Source: Piper betle (lineage: Eukaryota; Streptophyta; Magnoliopsida; Piperales; Piperaceae). From it: a stretch of DNA of 64,000 nucleotides. Positions 13,558-24,811 of this stretch are shown here, piece after piece (position 1 is the first letter of the stretch; each line of letters starts with the position of its first letter). Below the pieces are notes generated by a model, which was not told the DNA's origin, searched no databases, and saw only the letters and a program-made list of their open reading frames with translations. Where the stretch lies: positions 62,001 through 126,000 of the forward strand of contig JAURVB010012425.1 in assembly GCA_033002965.1 (NCBI GenBank). The letters are read 5' to 3'. The position numbers were made by a program, and so were the translations under genes.

Positions 13558-13931
13558 TATAATGACCCGGCTCACGTATATAAAAAAAATGGTTAACCAA
13601 AAGTAAATATTTATAAGCTCATCCCCGCTAATTTAGTAGATCTTACTCCAATTGGTTTAAATTTAGGATTAATTTTGAAAGAACTCACAATCCTTTTTAA
13701 AAATTTCATTTTCAAAATTTCTTTTTCCGGCCTTTAAGCTAGTCCATGTCACCATTCAATACAGTTCCCGCGGGCTCTTATTATGCCATCTATAAACACC
13801 ACCTTTTTATCACACGGCGAATCACTAAAAAAACATCGCTTGAATTGAACTTGTAACCAATAAGGTACTTAAGTTGTAATATTATCTTAAAATGACAATT
13901 TTCCAAAGTCTAAAAATAGTGGGTCGTTATA
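13558..13931 (+). mobile_element. LTR remnant with primer-binding site
   Basis: The segment begins TATAATGACCC and ends GGGTCGTTATA, a short inverted repeat at the ends. It is followed at 13933 by TTGGTATCAAAGC, which matches a plant initiator-Met primer-binding site with one change. This is the structure of a 5' LTR plus the start of a retrotransposon leader. The TG/CA ends are mutated and no internal coding or second LTR follows before the next gene at 14312, so it is a truncated relic about 370 bp long. Confidence 0.6.
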
Positions 13932-14311
13932 ATTGGTATCAAAGCATCCTTAAACCTACAGGGCCAGGTTTTGATCTTGTATCTGGGCCCACCACAATGA
14001 GAGCATGCCCTATGTTGTCGTAACATTCAGCTTTTTTGCATAGATTATGAATAATATGCTGGCATTGGAAAAAGTATACCTTGATTATCAGATGAATCAG
14101 AGTACTCCAAAATTGAAGAAAATACAAAACTTGACAATCAATCCATGGCCTCTGCCCTCTGTGAATATGTATATATAACTGTTCATGAATATATTGTTTC
14201 AATCATTCATGAGATGCAATTATAGTACAAGCAGAAATTTCAGAAGGAAACACAAAGCTTGACACTGAATCCATTACCTTTCTAAGATTTTTTATTACAT
14301 ACATGCTAAGC

Positions 14312-17300
14312 TTATCCAAGCCAAACTTCGCGTAGGAGGTCATATCTCACACTTGATCCGCAATGATACTCACTCCCAGTGTGCCTTGCAAACCCTACAT
14401 TCACACGAGGAGATGTGGTCTTATCGATTATCGACGTGAGGGGAGAATCGAGTTCTTCAAGTTCCTCGTCACTTGTGCTCCCTTTTGTTCGTACAAGTGA
14501 CACATTTCTTCCCAGTTGACATGATCGTCCGGCATCTCCGATTTTCTCTGCTACATCACCTGCTGCAGGTGGACAGTAGACAACCGGGACTGCCACACAT
14601 GGGAAGCTGTTGATCAAGCCGTCGTCTGATTGTCGCCGTTCAAAAATGCTCAATGGAAATGAGAAAAAATTTAGAACAAGATTTAAAGGAAATGCTACTG
14701 ATTGTAATAGGCAAAAAGAGTGCACATTGTAAAACAGGACTGTCTATTATGTGAGCAACAGTAGCAGTAGCAAGGAACAACCAGAAACTATTGCATTCTT
14801 GTATGATATAAATTTGATTAATCAACAATGCCAACCTCAGAGCACAGAGCCTCTAAAACAGATCCAGGAACAGGGTCTGGGCAGAATTCATCAGGGGTAA
14901 AATTGCAAAGTATTCGCTTGATTATCGGCGAACCAAGAGCTGGACACACCTGTAGAACACAAGAAGCAATTCACTATCAAATAAACAGGTGCTAAAAACC
15001 TTCATTTATGAACGAAATACAGTCAAGATTCAAGGCAGACCTCATTTCTGATGGATTTTTCGACAAGCATATCTTTTGGAAGCATCAGAAGATCACTTAA
15101 AGCATTAAGAAGGTGAAAATATTTCGATCCATCATCCCTTCCTCTCCTATCACTCTCACCACCACCATCCAACTTGTCTTCTTCTCTTGCAATATCTCCA
15201 CCGGGCATGCCAAATAAATCAGCTAAGTATCTTGACCAATTCCCTACCTGCAATTTAAATTTCACAAGATCAAGAAGTTCCAGTTTTATATAAGTAGACT
15301 GATCAGAAAAAACTTCAACAATCCACTCACATATTCTGAACACCAGTTTGCCTAAGGTAGGAAAGACACCTGTTAGAGAATTATACTCAAAATTCTAGAG
15401 GAAAGATTAAGGATGGTTGTACTAGTTCCATCTTGAAGTATTTTCTCCTCACATTTTGTCTTTAATTATCCCCTACCAAATTTAAAAAGCCGATTCTTCT
15501 ATTTTCTATCCCAATTTTATTATCTCTTTGCAATGTTGCATCACTGAACATGTACATACCGAATTTTTCAGCTGTGCACCAGATCCAAAGCTCAAGTTCC
15601 CATCAGGAATAGGGAGAACTTTCGAATCAACAATAGGATCTGATACAGGATCTGTGGGCATCTCATGAGCAGACTCGCGAAGAATAGCATTGAACATTGC
15701 GACATCCAATCTGGCAACACACTGCTCCATGGCCTAAGATAAGAATTGAGGCGTCAACACACATTATCACTAACTAATTCATCATAAACTGTCAAATGAA
15801 ATGAGCTATACAAGATGACATACCATTCTGGCCAATACCGGCAAGCAACCGCATTCATGCCCCCGGCTCGAACAGGACATAGCCTCAGGAAAGCTTCCTG
15901 AAAAGCACTTCTCCATATATTGATAGAAAAGCTACCTTGCTGCTGGTCTCCCAATGCTGGTCCTAAAATCTGGGCACTTCTTTCTGAGTACATTTCCTCA
16001 ATAGGAGGTTGTTGCATGTGTGGTGTTAAGCTCTAAGAGAAAAAAACGTTTTATTCATATCCTCAAGACTTCATGTTTCTCATTTTAAGATGCCGAGCTA
16101 AAATTTTTAAGTTACAAACTACATCACTTGAGGCAAAAAATGCTGAAAATCATAATAAATAGAAAATGGATAATGTGGTGACTGATAAAATTACTACTTG
16201 TTTTCCTTAATGGGAATATACCAGTTAAAATTGGGCAGCATGAAAACCAGAAAACCCAGAAGAATATAAAAAACGGATGACAGATTACAGAAAATTATCA
16301 AATTGTACTTTTGAGATATGGACTGAAAAATTCAAGAACACATTAACTTTACCTGCCACCACACTGATTCAACTACTCGTGAAAACATCCAAGATTCAAC
16401 CTTCTCTAGCGCTGCTATGAATGTGCTATTCTCCTGCCAGTCATCTTTGAATTGCATGAATCCAAATGCCTTCAGTTGTTTGCTAGAGCCATTTTTTTTG
16501 CAGTTGAACTGTGGCTTTCCATCAACCACCTTCCCACCACCATTTGATTCAGTAGGTTTTCCTTGAAGATGTGCATTGTGGGCACCAAAGGTTTGAGTTA
16601 TAATTTCTCTCAAAACCACCGTGTTCGACCACCAATAAGTCAACCTTCAAAGAGAAATAGCTTAACATGAATCAATAGCGTGGAATGGGTTGGCTCTGAC
16701 ACCATGCGAAAAACCAGGATAAGGTTTCTTTGTCATAATGACTAGTCACCTTATAAAGACTAAGAACCCACATTTATGTAACCACCACCCAAGTACACCA
16801 AAGTATTTATTAGACATGAGATTATAATCTACCAATAATAACTAGTAAAGCACAAACACTCTCATACTTAAAAAGCAAGAAGCTATACCTTGGAACATCA
16901 CTGCCACATGACTTGGCAATTAGGACCAGCCCTGAGACTGTGTTCTTGGCAATGCTGGCTCTCTTGTCTTGTGTCCAATGCATGCAAGCATGAATATAAA
17001 ACCTTGAAAGGCGCCTAGCAGGTGTGTGGACCTTATGAGCTGAGCTCCCATGTTCTGGCACTACAGAATAGAGTGATATCTCAAGCGCAGCAATGTCCAT
17101 CAACTCTTCCTCCAGCTTACTAATTCTCTCTTCCATTTCCTGAATCTTTTGTTCAGTTTTCAGCTTATCATTGTTAGAACCGGTCTCTTGGGCATCACCA
17201 GTTTCTTCATCTTCATTAGCCTTATCTTCACTCTCTTCAGATTCAGATGAAAAAATCGCATGGACTTTCATGTTCTTGGATTTGAGGTCCAGGTCTCTTA

Positions 17301-17915
17301 GATCTCCTTTGTGGGATCTTCTTGAAGTGGATTTAAACTGCAGCATGTTTGGACCCTGCTGATCACTTTTTCCTATTGATGTACTGCTGTCTGGTGATAA
17401 TTTATTAGACAAGTTCTTGGGCACCCTTGAAGCACGTTTAACCTTGTTCTCGTACATAACATTCAATGCTTCCTCCTGGGATAATTTAGAATCTTCTTCA
17501 TTTTCACTCTCCGACTCTTCTTCATTGAATCCATCACTCATACCATCTTCTTTGTCATTACCATTGCAATTACTAACTGTTTCAGCAGAAACAGAACTTG
17601 GCATTTTTTCCACGTCACATTTATCTTTTTCCTCCATTTTAATTTCCTGGGCACTCTCAATTTCATCCACCACAGTTCCCTCTGAACTATGCATATCATC
17701 CACGTAATGAATTGAGATGTTATCAGAAGTGTCAGAAGAATCGACACTCGAAGCCAGGTCACTCTCAGAAAGTGACGTGTTGTGTTTTAATGCCACTATA
17801 CGAACAGGCTTCTGAAATTTTGGCAAAGGAGGTTTCTCTCCTTTCCCTTATCCTTAAGAGATTGATTTGCTGCTTTGTTGTGTATAATGGGCGATTTTTT
17901 GGATTTCTCCTTCAT
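14312..17915 (-). CDS. gar2-related conserved plant protein with coiled coil and DIL-like region
   Basis: This resembles the Arabidopsis At2g42320/At3g57780 group, annotated 'nucleolar protein gar2-related'; its molecular role is not established. Exons: 17915-16889, 16644-16353, 16032-15824, 15733-15560, 15247-15041, 14949-14836 and 14648-14312, about 790 residues. The first exon has an acidic Ser/Glu-rich region, then a coiled coil (EQKIQEMEERISKLEEELMD). Next comes a conserved block with YWWSNTVVLREIITQTFG, MEQCVARLDVAMFNAILRES and the C-terminal SDEELEELDSPL. Three frame breaks are needed to read it. One lies in the first exon at 17841-17850 (after MKEKSKKSPIIHNKAANQSL). One lies in the five-C run 15860-15864, where one base is missing and HECGCLPVLARM is in the other frame. 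The last is an extra base in the five-A run at 14642-14646. A 5' UTR exon probably ends at the donor at 19030, leaving a 1.1-kb leader intron. The gene family is clear; whether this copy is broken or the sequence has errors is open. Confidence 0.8.
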
Positions 17916-19299
17916 AATTCCATCTATATCTCAAACTACGCATGTAGAAACTTTTAGGAATTCTCTTCTCGCTGGGACGAGATAAGCACATTTATAAAGT
18001 CAAATAAAAACAGCAAATAAATCCACCAATAAATCATGCATCTGGGCCAATAATAGCAGGCAGAACATCAGACCCATCAGCAGCAGAAATGAACAAATTT
18101 TATGATACATATGTTTCACTAAAACCTGAATGACATGATAGCAAACAAAGCAAATCATGATAACCCATTGTCAAGCAGGAAGCAGTTTCCTAGAATTTAA
18201 TCAAATGTGTACAAATAATTTTAGTCTTAAGACATAGCATCTTTGCAACACAGCATATGAAAAACCAAAACGATTTTCTTCTGCTTCTTTCATCTTATCG
18301 AGGAAGTGCTTTGGAAATGGATCCCAAGGATCCATGCTACTACAATCGAAAATAAGTGAGGGACTGTTTTCTACAAATTAAAAGGTGAGTTACAATCGAA
18401 AACATTAGAACCTTCATAACTACATCAGGTTTTATATCTTTCTTATGTAAAAAAAGAAAAGTGAGATACTTTTTTTCTGATGTGAAAAAAAATCAAGTAC
18501 CCCCTATGAAGTAAGTGGACAATTGAAAATTTCAATAAAAAGTTAAATGGTGAGAAGATGGAATTTATTTAGTTTGCAAAAAGAAAAAAAGTTTGTTTGA
18601 ATCCAATTGACATCAACCGTCAATATGAACAAGTTGCAGCTCAATTCAAATCAAGATCAACAACACCAAGCCATGTTAGGCAACTAATCAATCAAAGGCA
18701 TCAAACCACAAAACAACCAAAGTCTACAAATTTAATCATATATTCGATAAACAGATAATTTCGAATCTAATTAGAGTAAGTTGAGAAGCTATATCCTAGC
18801 TCTGTATATATTAAGAGTTCACTAGATGACCCATTTTTCTGTTCTTAACACACGATCCCTCTAATTCCATGATTCCGAAAAACAACAATAACAACACGAA
18901 GAAGCAAGAAAAAGCTTTTGTTCCCAGCACAAGCAGAGCTATAAATGATCAGAGTGTACGAAAAAAAACAGAGAAGAAGAAGAATAAACAAGAAGAGGTG
19001 GCATGACATAAGATAAACGAAGAGCTCACCACAACTTGATCTGCTGGCTCCGGCCAAGAGGAGGAGCTTCTCGCCGGAAAATTGTCGCCGGCGGTTGGAC
19101 GTGGGGGACGGTGAGTAGGAGTACGTGGGGGTGAGGGAGCAGGGGTTAAGGGAAGAGGGAGGGTGACCGGTTGGGGTGTCGGTGGCAGTTGGGGTGACCG
19201 GCTGTAGCCGGTCGTTCCCATCTGGACGTGATTTGCGTTTCTGTCCTTTTTCGCCTTTTTCTCCCCTTCGCCTTCCAACTGTGGGCCCGCTGTTCGGGA

Positions 19300-20083
19300 C
19301 AAAAATCTTTTCTAATTTTTTTCCTCAAAAATTATTTTTATTTCCAACAGGAAAAAAAATTATGGGTCTGGAAAGGAAAAAATTTAAGAAAACATTATAT
19401 TTGTATAGAAATAATATGTTAATGTACTATATAATTCTAAAGGTGTATAATTTTGCTTGCTTGATCAAAGAATATAAAAATAAAAATTAATGAAATGCAA
19501 AGTTCATATTATTAACCATTCCAAACCAGTAATTAAGTAAATAAAATTAATTAAAAAAACTATATTGTTGAAATCTCGACTTCCAGATCAACTCTATGAT
19601 ATAATTATTATCTAAAATATAATTAATATCAAATTGCTTAGTATTAATATATATATATATATAGTATATATATATATATAGAAATAAAAAAAGAGTTAAC
19701 TAGTGATATTTTTATCATTATTTGAGTTGAAATATGGTGGGGAAGTCACGAGACAATTCTCCATGACACACGTGATGTGGGCCATGTTGGTACTTATTTT
19801 CATGAATTTTATTAATCTCCTTGAAATCGCATTTGTTATCATCCGAAAATAAATGTGTTGTTATTTACTCTTTCTTAATAAAAAAAGCTAAAAATCAAAA
19901 CATAATAAAAAAAGAGATTGAACCATTCAAAATATAATAAAAATAAAAAAATAAATTATTAAAATTTATCTTTTTATTCAATCATAATTTATAACAATAA
20001 CAATTACATAAATTAAGTTATTATGATATAATTTTAATCAGCGATTTATCATTTTTCAAAATATTATTACCCTTTCAATGTAG

Positions 20084-20123
<40 letters not shown>

Positions 20124-20678
20124 TAAAAACTTAAGAACTCATTTTCATGACAGTTGGATTTTATTTAAACGGTTATGAAGTTCAAATTTTCAAGCCCTAA
20201 AAATATGAGTTTTGATCTCTTTTAAATAATTAATAATTTTTACTAATGGGTTTTTAAGTGTGAATATGTTAATTATTTAAGAAAATGTAAAAGATCACTT
20301 TTCTTTTTAAAATTATTGTAAATATGATTTGAGGGACAAAGAGTATTCAATTATGTTCCTTGTGTTTGATTTTAGGCCCCACTCATCGGTCCCTTGTTTT
20401 TGATCTTTCGAATGTACGTAGGCCCATGAGCTTCAACTAGCTTTAACTTATATAAAATTAGAATATAATATTTAGATCTTTTATTATTTTTAATGGTAAA
20501 ATAAATTAAACATTATTATTATAAATTTTATTTATATTTTTTAGGCTCACCTAATTTTGATATTGCATGAAAAGGAACAAAAATGCCAGTTGTAAGCCTT
20601 ATTATAAAACCTGAATGTGTTTTTCTTTTTTATTTGGCTGGTTGTTGAATTAAATAATTTTTATGTATAAGCTGCATG
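19300..20678. other. AT-rich intergenic DNA with (AT)n runs
   Basis: No gene is seen between the probable first exon of the gar2-related gene and the solo LTR. (AT)n tracts lie at about 19649-19680 and 20082-20118. The GC-rich stretch just before it (19030-19300) is the probable 5' UTR and promoter of the gar2-related gene; the plus- and minus-strand open frames across it are non-coding shadows. Confidence 0.55.
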
Positions 20679-20683
20679 AAATA

Positions 20684-23528
20684 TGTAACACCCCGTTTCG
20701 GCTCACCCGTGAACCGACCCGGAAATGTCACCGGCGACCGAACCGTTCGCTAATCTACTGGGTTCGGTTAAGCCGACCCGGATCTGCCCTCGGTGTCTCA
20801 AGATGGAGATGCAACATGAAATGCATGGATGGGATGCGTGGGTTCTAACGTAGTCCTACGTGCATGCTATGATGTACAAGCAAAGACAAGACAAAATAAT
20901 AAATGAGAAACCAAAAGAAAATATATACTATTTTATACAAATACGGTAACACATACTAATCTACCATGACATTCAACCATTATCTCATTCGTTTTTACCT
21001 GAGCCGAGCCTGAACTCAAGGCTCCTTGCTCATTCCCATTTATCTGTTCATTTCATATCAAGTAATTTATCTAAACAAACACATCAAAATTATCATTCAC
21101 GTAGCAATAACACACCATTAACATACGTTACACGCGGCAGGTACATGTGTGCGCGGTTCCGTGCTGCTCCTCCGCAGTCCCGACAGCTTTCATCCCTCGC
21201 ATTCCTCACCTACATATATATAGAAAAACCGTCAGTAACGAGTGTTACCGGCCCGGAAAATAACTAATATCAATCTGGCACAGGAGAGCAAACTCTCCTG
21301 TTGAATCAAAACCATATACTTCCTCAAGAACTCTCATCAGGGCACATACGGGAGCCGTCGCCCTCGGGTCGACAGCGTCCCCCTATCTTTCACATTCTCA
21401 TGCCTCGGCCATTTCTCTATTGCTTCTCGCGTCAAATCTCATTCCTTTCCGCCCTCTGCACCTTCCATATTACTCCTGGCCTTGAGCACGAAGGCCGAGT
21501 ACTCTCGGGCAGTCGCCTTCAGTACCCTTTGAAACCACAAGTCTAGACATGCGCTGCAATGCAGTACCCGTGAACCTCCACACTTCTCCGGGTTTGAGGA
21601 ACTCAAAGGTGGAGTTGTCAGGATCCCTCGGGAATGAAACGGCTTGTACACCATTCCAGAGCCCACTATCGACCCACACGTGCCCGCTCGCGTAGCACGG
21701 TAGTCGGATTTCCCTCATTCAATCTCTCACAAAAACACGAAAACTATACATATATATAGGTCTGGGTTGGGATTTATACAATAGGCCCGAAGGCAACGTG
21801 AGCTGGATCTGAAGTTCGAAAACAAACTCGAGGGATCTCATCCTCGAGGGTTATTAATCCGAAAAAGAACTGTTGGCTAAATGGCCCGAGTTAAGTGGGA
21901 TCCGATAAAACGCCACTTAACTCGTCCTGCACATGATAAATCAAATACACAATGGAATAGCGTAAAATAGAGAACGAGTCCTAAACGGACCTGGTAGAAG
22001 CTCCAAACGGGTCCACGCGCCTAGGCGGCGAGCTCCTACACCGTACCTACACAATCAAGCTAAAAACTAACGCCCGCATGATGAATCACACATCCTATAA
22101 CATGCACACACAATCAACACAATCACACGTCGATCAACACACATCAACCTATATCAATTCTAGCAAGTCTACTTAGGCTAGTTTGCATTAGATCATGATC
22201 ATTACCTAATTACCCTAATTAGTTTCTTAGCCTCCATTTTCTAACACCACTTAATCAAACAAATTTCATATTTTATCCTTAATCAAATCTACATTTATAT
22301 ATATTATTATAACACACAATTCACCAATCCTATCATGCAATTCTAATAATCAATACTTTCAAAAAATTAAATTAAAATAAATTATACCTCGCGTCGTCGA
22401 AAATCGGCGACGGCTAGGGTTCCCGTTTCGTGGCTCGAAACTCGAATTCGGCACCTAGCGGCGTCCGAAGTCCGATCAGATTGGACCGGGTGCGTTCGGC
22501 GGATGATCCGGCGAATTTCCCACGAATCCAATTTTCCGGCGGTTCCGGCGGTTTTCCGGCGAGTGTCGGCGGTTTTCCGGCGGATTCCGACGGTTTTCCG
22601 GCGATGATTCGGGACGGGGCAATCAGGGGGTCTATCGGCACCAGCTCGACGAGCTTGGTCCGATGGTGGTGTCAAACAGGGTAACCGAGGCGGCGATGGC
22701 CGTCGGCGGCGGCGTCGAAAGTGGGTGGCGGCGGCGGCGTTCTCCGATCGGGGCTCCGGCCGGCCTCGACGACGGTCGGGATGGTGGGGGAAACGTCGGC
22801 GACGGCGAGGGGGTGGTCGTCGGGTCACAGCGGCGGCGGCGCGGCCCGGACGGCGGCGAATCGACGAGGGAGGCGTCGCGGCTTGTGGGGCGATTCCGGC
22901 GTCGTGGCGGCGCGACGGTGGCCGGGGTTGGTCGGGGCGGCACGGCGACGGCACGGCGGGGCGGGGCGGCGTCGATCGGCGGCAGCACGGCGTCGGCGGT
23001 GGCGGCGGCAGCACGACAGACAGTGGCGGCGAGGGTTTGGGTGAAGAAGGGTCGGGAGGGAGAAAAAATGCTCTCAGTGGCAGTTTCGTAATTAAGTATT
23101 GACTCGATTCCTACTCGAGTCAAAATAATAACTAGTTCGTAATAAATTCTAAAAAAATCTAGAAAAATATGGAAAAATCACATAAAATAAAACAAACACA
23201 ACAACATCCAAATGACATGCTCTATAACTAATAACCCACCCGAATATAATCCAACGCGTCCTAACGCGTTATTCGGCCTAAAACTATTTCTACGATCAAA
23301 CATATAAAAGAAAAAAATACTGCATACTTTCATATATTCTGATAACTCATTTCTCACCATCTTCTCGACGTTATCATCATATATTCAGGTACACCTGACT
23401 CTCATCGCTCATAACTCACGGCTGGTCTCGACTCAGCACGCGGTTCATGAAACTGACTCGACTCGAACCAACGGTCGAACCGACTGGTTCGGTAACGTAA
23501 AACCCTGACTCGAGTCACGGGTTTTACA
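20684..23528 (-). mobile_element. Solo LTR, same family as the element at 43531-50811
   Basis: In reverse orientation this runs from TGTAAAACCCGTGACTCGAG to GGGTGTTACA, a 2845-bp TG...CA LTR. It is flanked by the perfect 5-bp direct repeat AAATA at 20679-20683 and 23529-23533. It aligns with the 5' LTR of the complete element over most of its length, including the TATA region (near 21740-21790 here), the GCGTTAGGACGCG segment and the GC-rich block at 22400-23050. No internal region or second LTR remains, so it most likely formed by LTR-LTR recombination. Open frames of up to 210 codons in the GC-rich block are low-complexity Arg/Pro/Gly frames, not genes. Confidence 0.9.
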
Positions 23529-23533
23529 AAATA

Positions 23534-24811
23534 TGATGCTCAATTAAGGCTTTGGTCCTTTTATATTAGATATGAATTTGGGGTGATTTAATTTGTATCC
23601 TATCTGAATAAATGATATTTTATAAAATTAAAATTTAAAATTAGTTTAAATAATATTTATTATTATTATTTATCTTTATATTAAAATCTATATTATTTTT
23701 ATTATTTTAGTCAATTAATTAGTATTCGGATCAGATAAAGATATAATAAACATAGTGGAGGTAAGATTCGAATACCGGTTAGATGAATATTGATTAAGCT
23801 ATGGGATAACAATTTTCTCTTTCCCTCTCTCTCTCTCTCTATATATATTTAAAAATTCCTTCCCCAAAGTTTCTAGAAAGGCTTATTTGGGCTTTGTGTA
23901 CATTAGTGGGCCCAGAAATAAATGGGGAGGGAAGTATGACAAACTAAGCCCACCATTGTATAGAAGCCCATTTAATCATTTCATCATTTTATCATTTTGA
24001 ACTCATAATAAAGAGAAGCTTATTACAAGTTGATTACTCTAAAAAAATTAATAAATTGTATAGACCCTTATTTTTGTTAAGTTATTTTGGGTCCAGTTGA
24101 CTTATAAACCATTAATTAATATCCTGAGAGGTTTCAGAATTGATTGATAAAGGTACACCTCCCCCCGCGCTGGTTATCTACCTTCATCGCATCTCTATAG
24201 GCTTCTAACCCTCAATTTAAGAGTTTAATATCTCTGAATTTAATAATTTTTACACAAGAGGAATACAATAACTCAATGTATCTAACTCAAACGAAATAAT
24301 CACGTAACAAAAGCTCCATACAAGACATTTCCAAAACCCCTAAAATTCTTCGACAATTAATCAATTTTCTCTTTTCTCATATTTTCGTGTTCTTGTTCGA
24401 CTGATCGAACTAAATATATCACATACCCATTGAAAATTTGGTATATTAACCCACAGTAATATTTACAACTTTGGCGGCTTGAATTGAACCCCAAGTATAT
24501 TTAATCGATTAGAATTTGATTTAAGCATCGAATCGAATTTTATTTTAATTGAGGGAAAATTATTTATATATATATATATATATATAGCGATTACAGTAAA
24601 AAATAAAAACAAAAAAACGAAGGCTCCGCTTTTTCGTCTTTGTCCCACCGAAATTCCCAAATCGGAGCCGTAGGGTTTGTTCCCCCCACCCACCAAACGA
24701 AACCCGATCGCCGGCGGCCAACCTCCGATACCCCTCGCCGGAAAAGATCCGACCTCGATTTGTCCGGCGGCGAGCCGGTTCCATGGTCCCGGCCCTCCCA
24801 GCCGCCGCTGC
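23534..24811. other. Intergenic region and MATH-BTB upstream sequence
   Basis: This is AT-rich sequence with a (CT)n run near 23820-23842 and (AT)n at about 24565-24587. The last 200 bases are GC-rich and are the likely 5' UTR of the MATH-BTB gene. The frame is open upstream of the chosen ATG as far back as 24677 but contains no upstream ATG. Confidence 0.5.

Noticed and set aside
17171..17707. Plus-strand Ser/Leu-rich open frames
   Set aside because: They are antisense shadows of the acidic first exon of the gar2-related gene.
22382..23123. Overlapping open frames of 107-210 codons on both strands
   Set aside because: They lie in the GC-rich block of a solo LTR, are Arg/Pro/Gly low-complexity, and their counterparts in the other LTR copy do not keep the frames.
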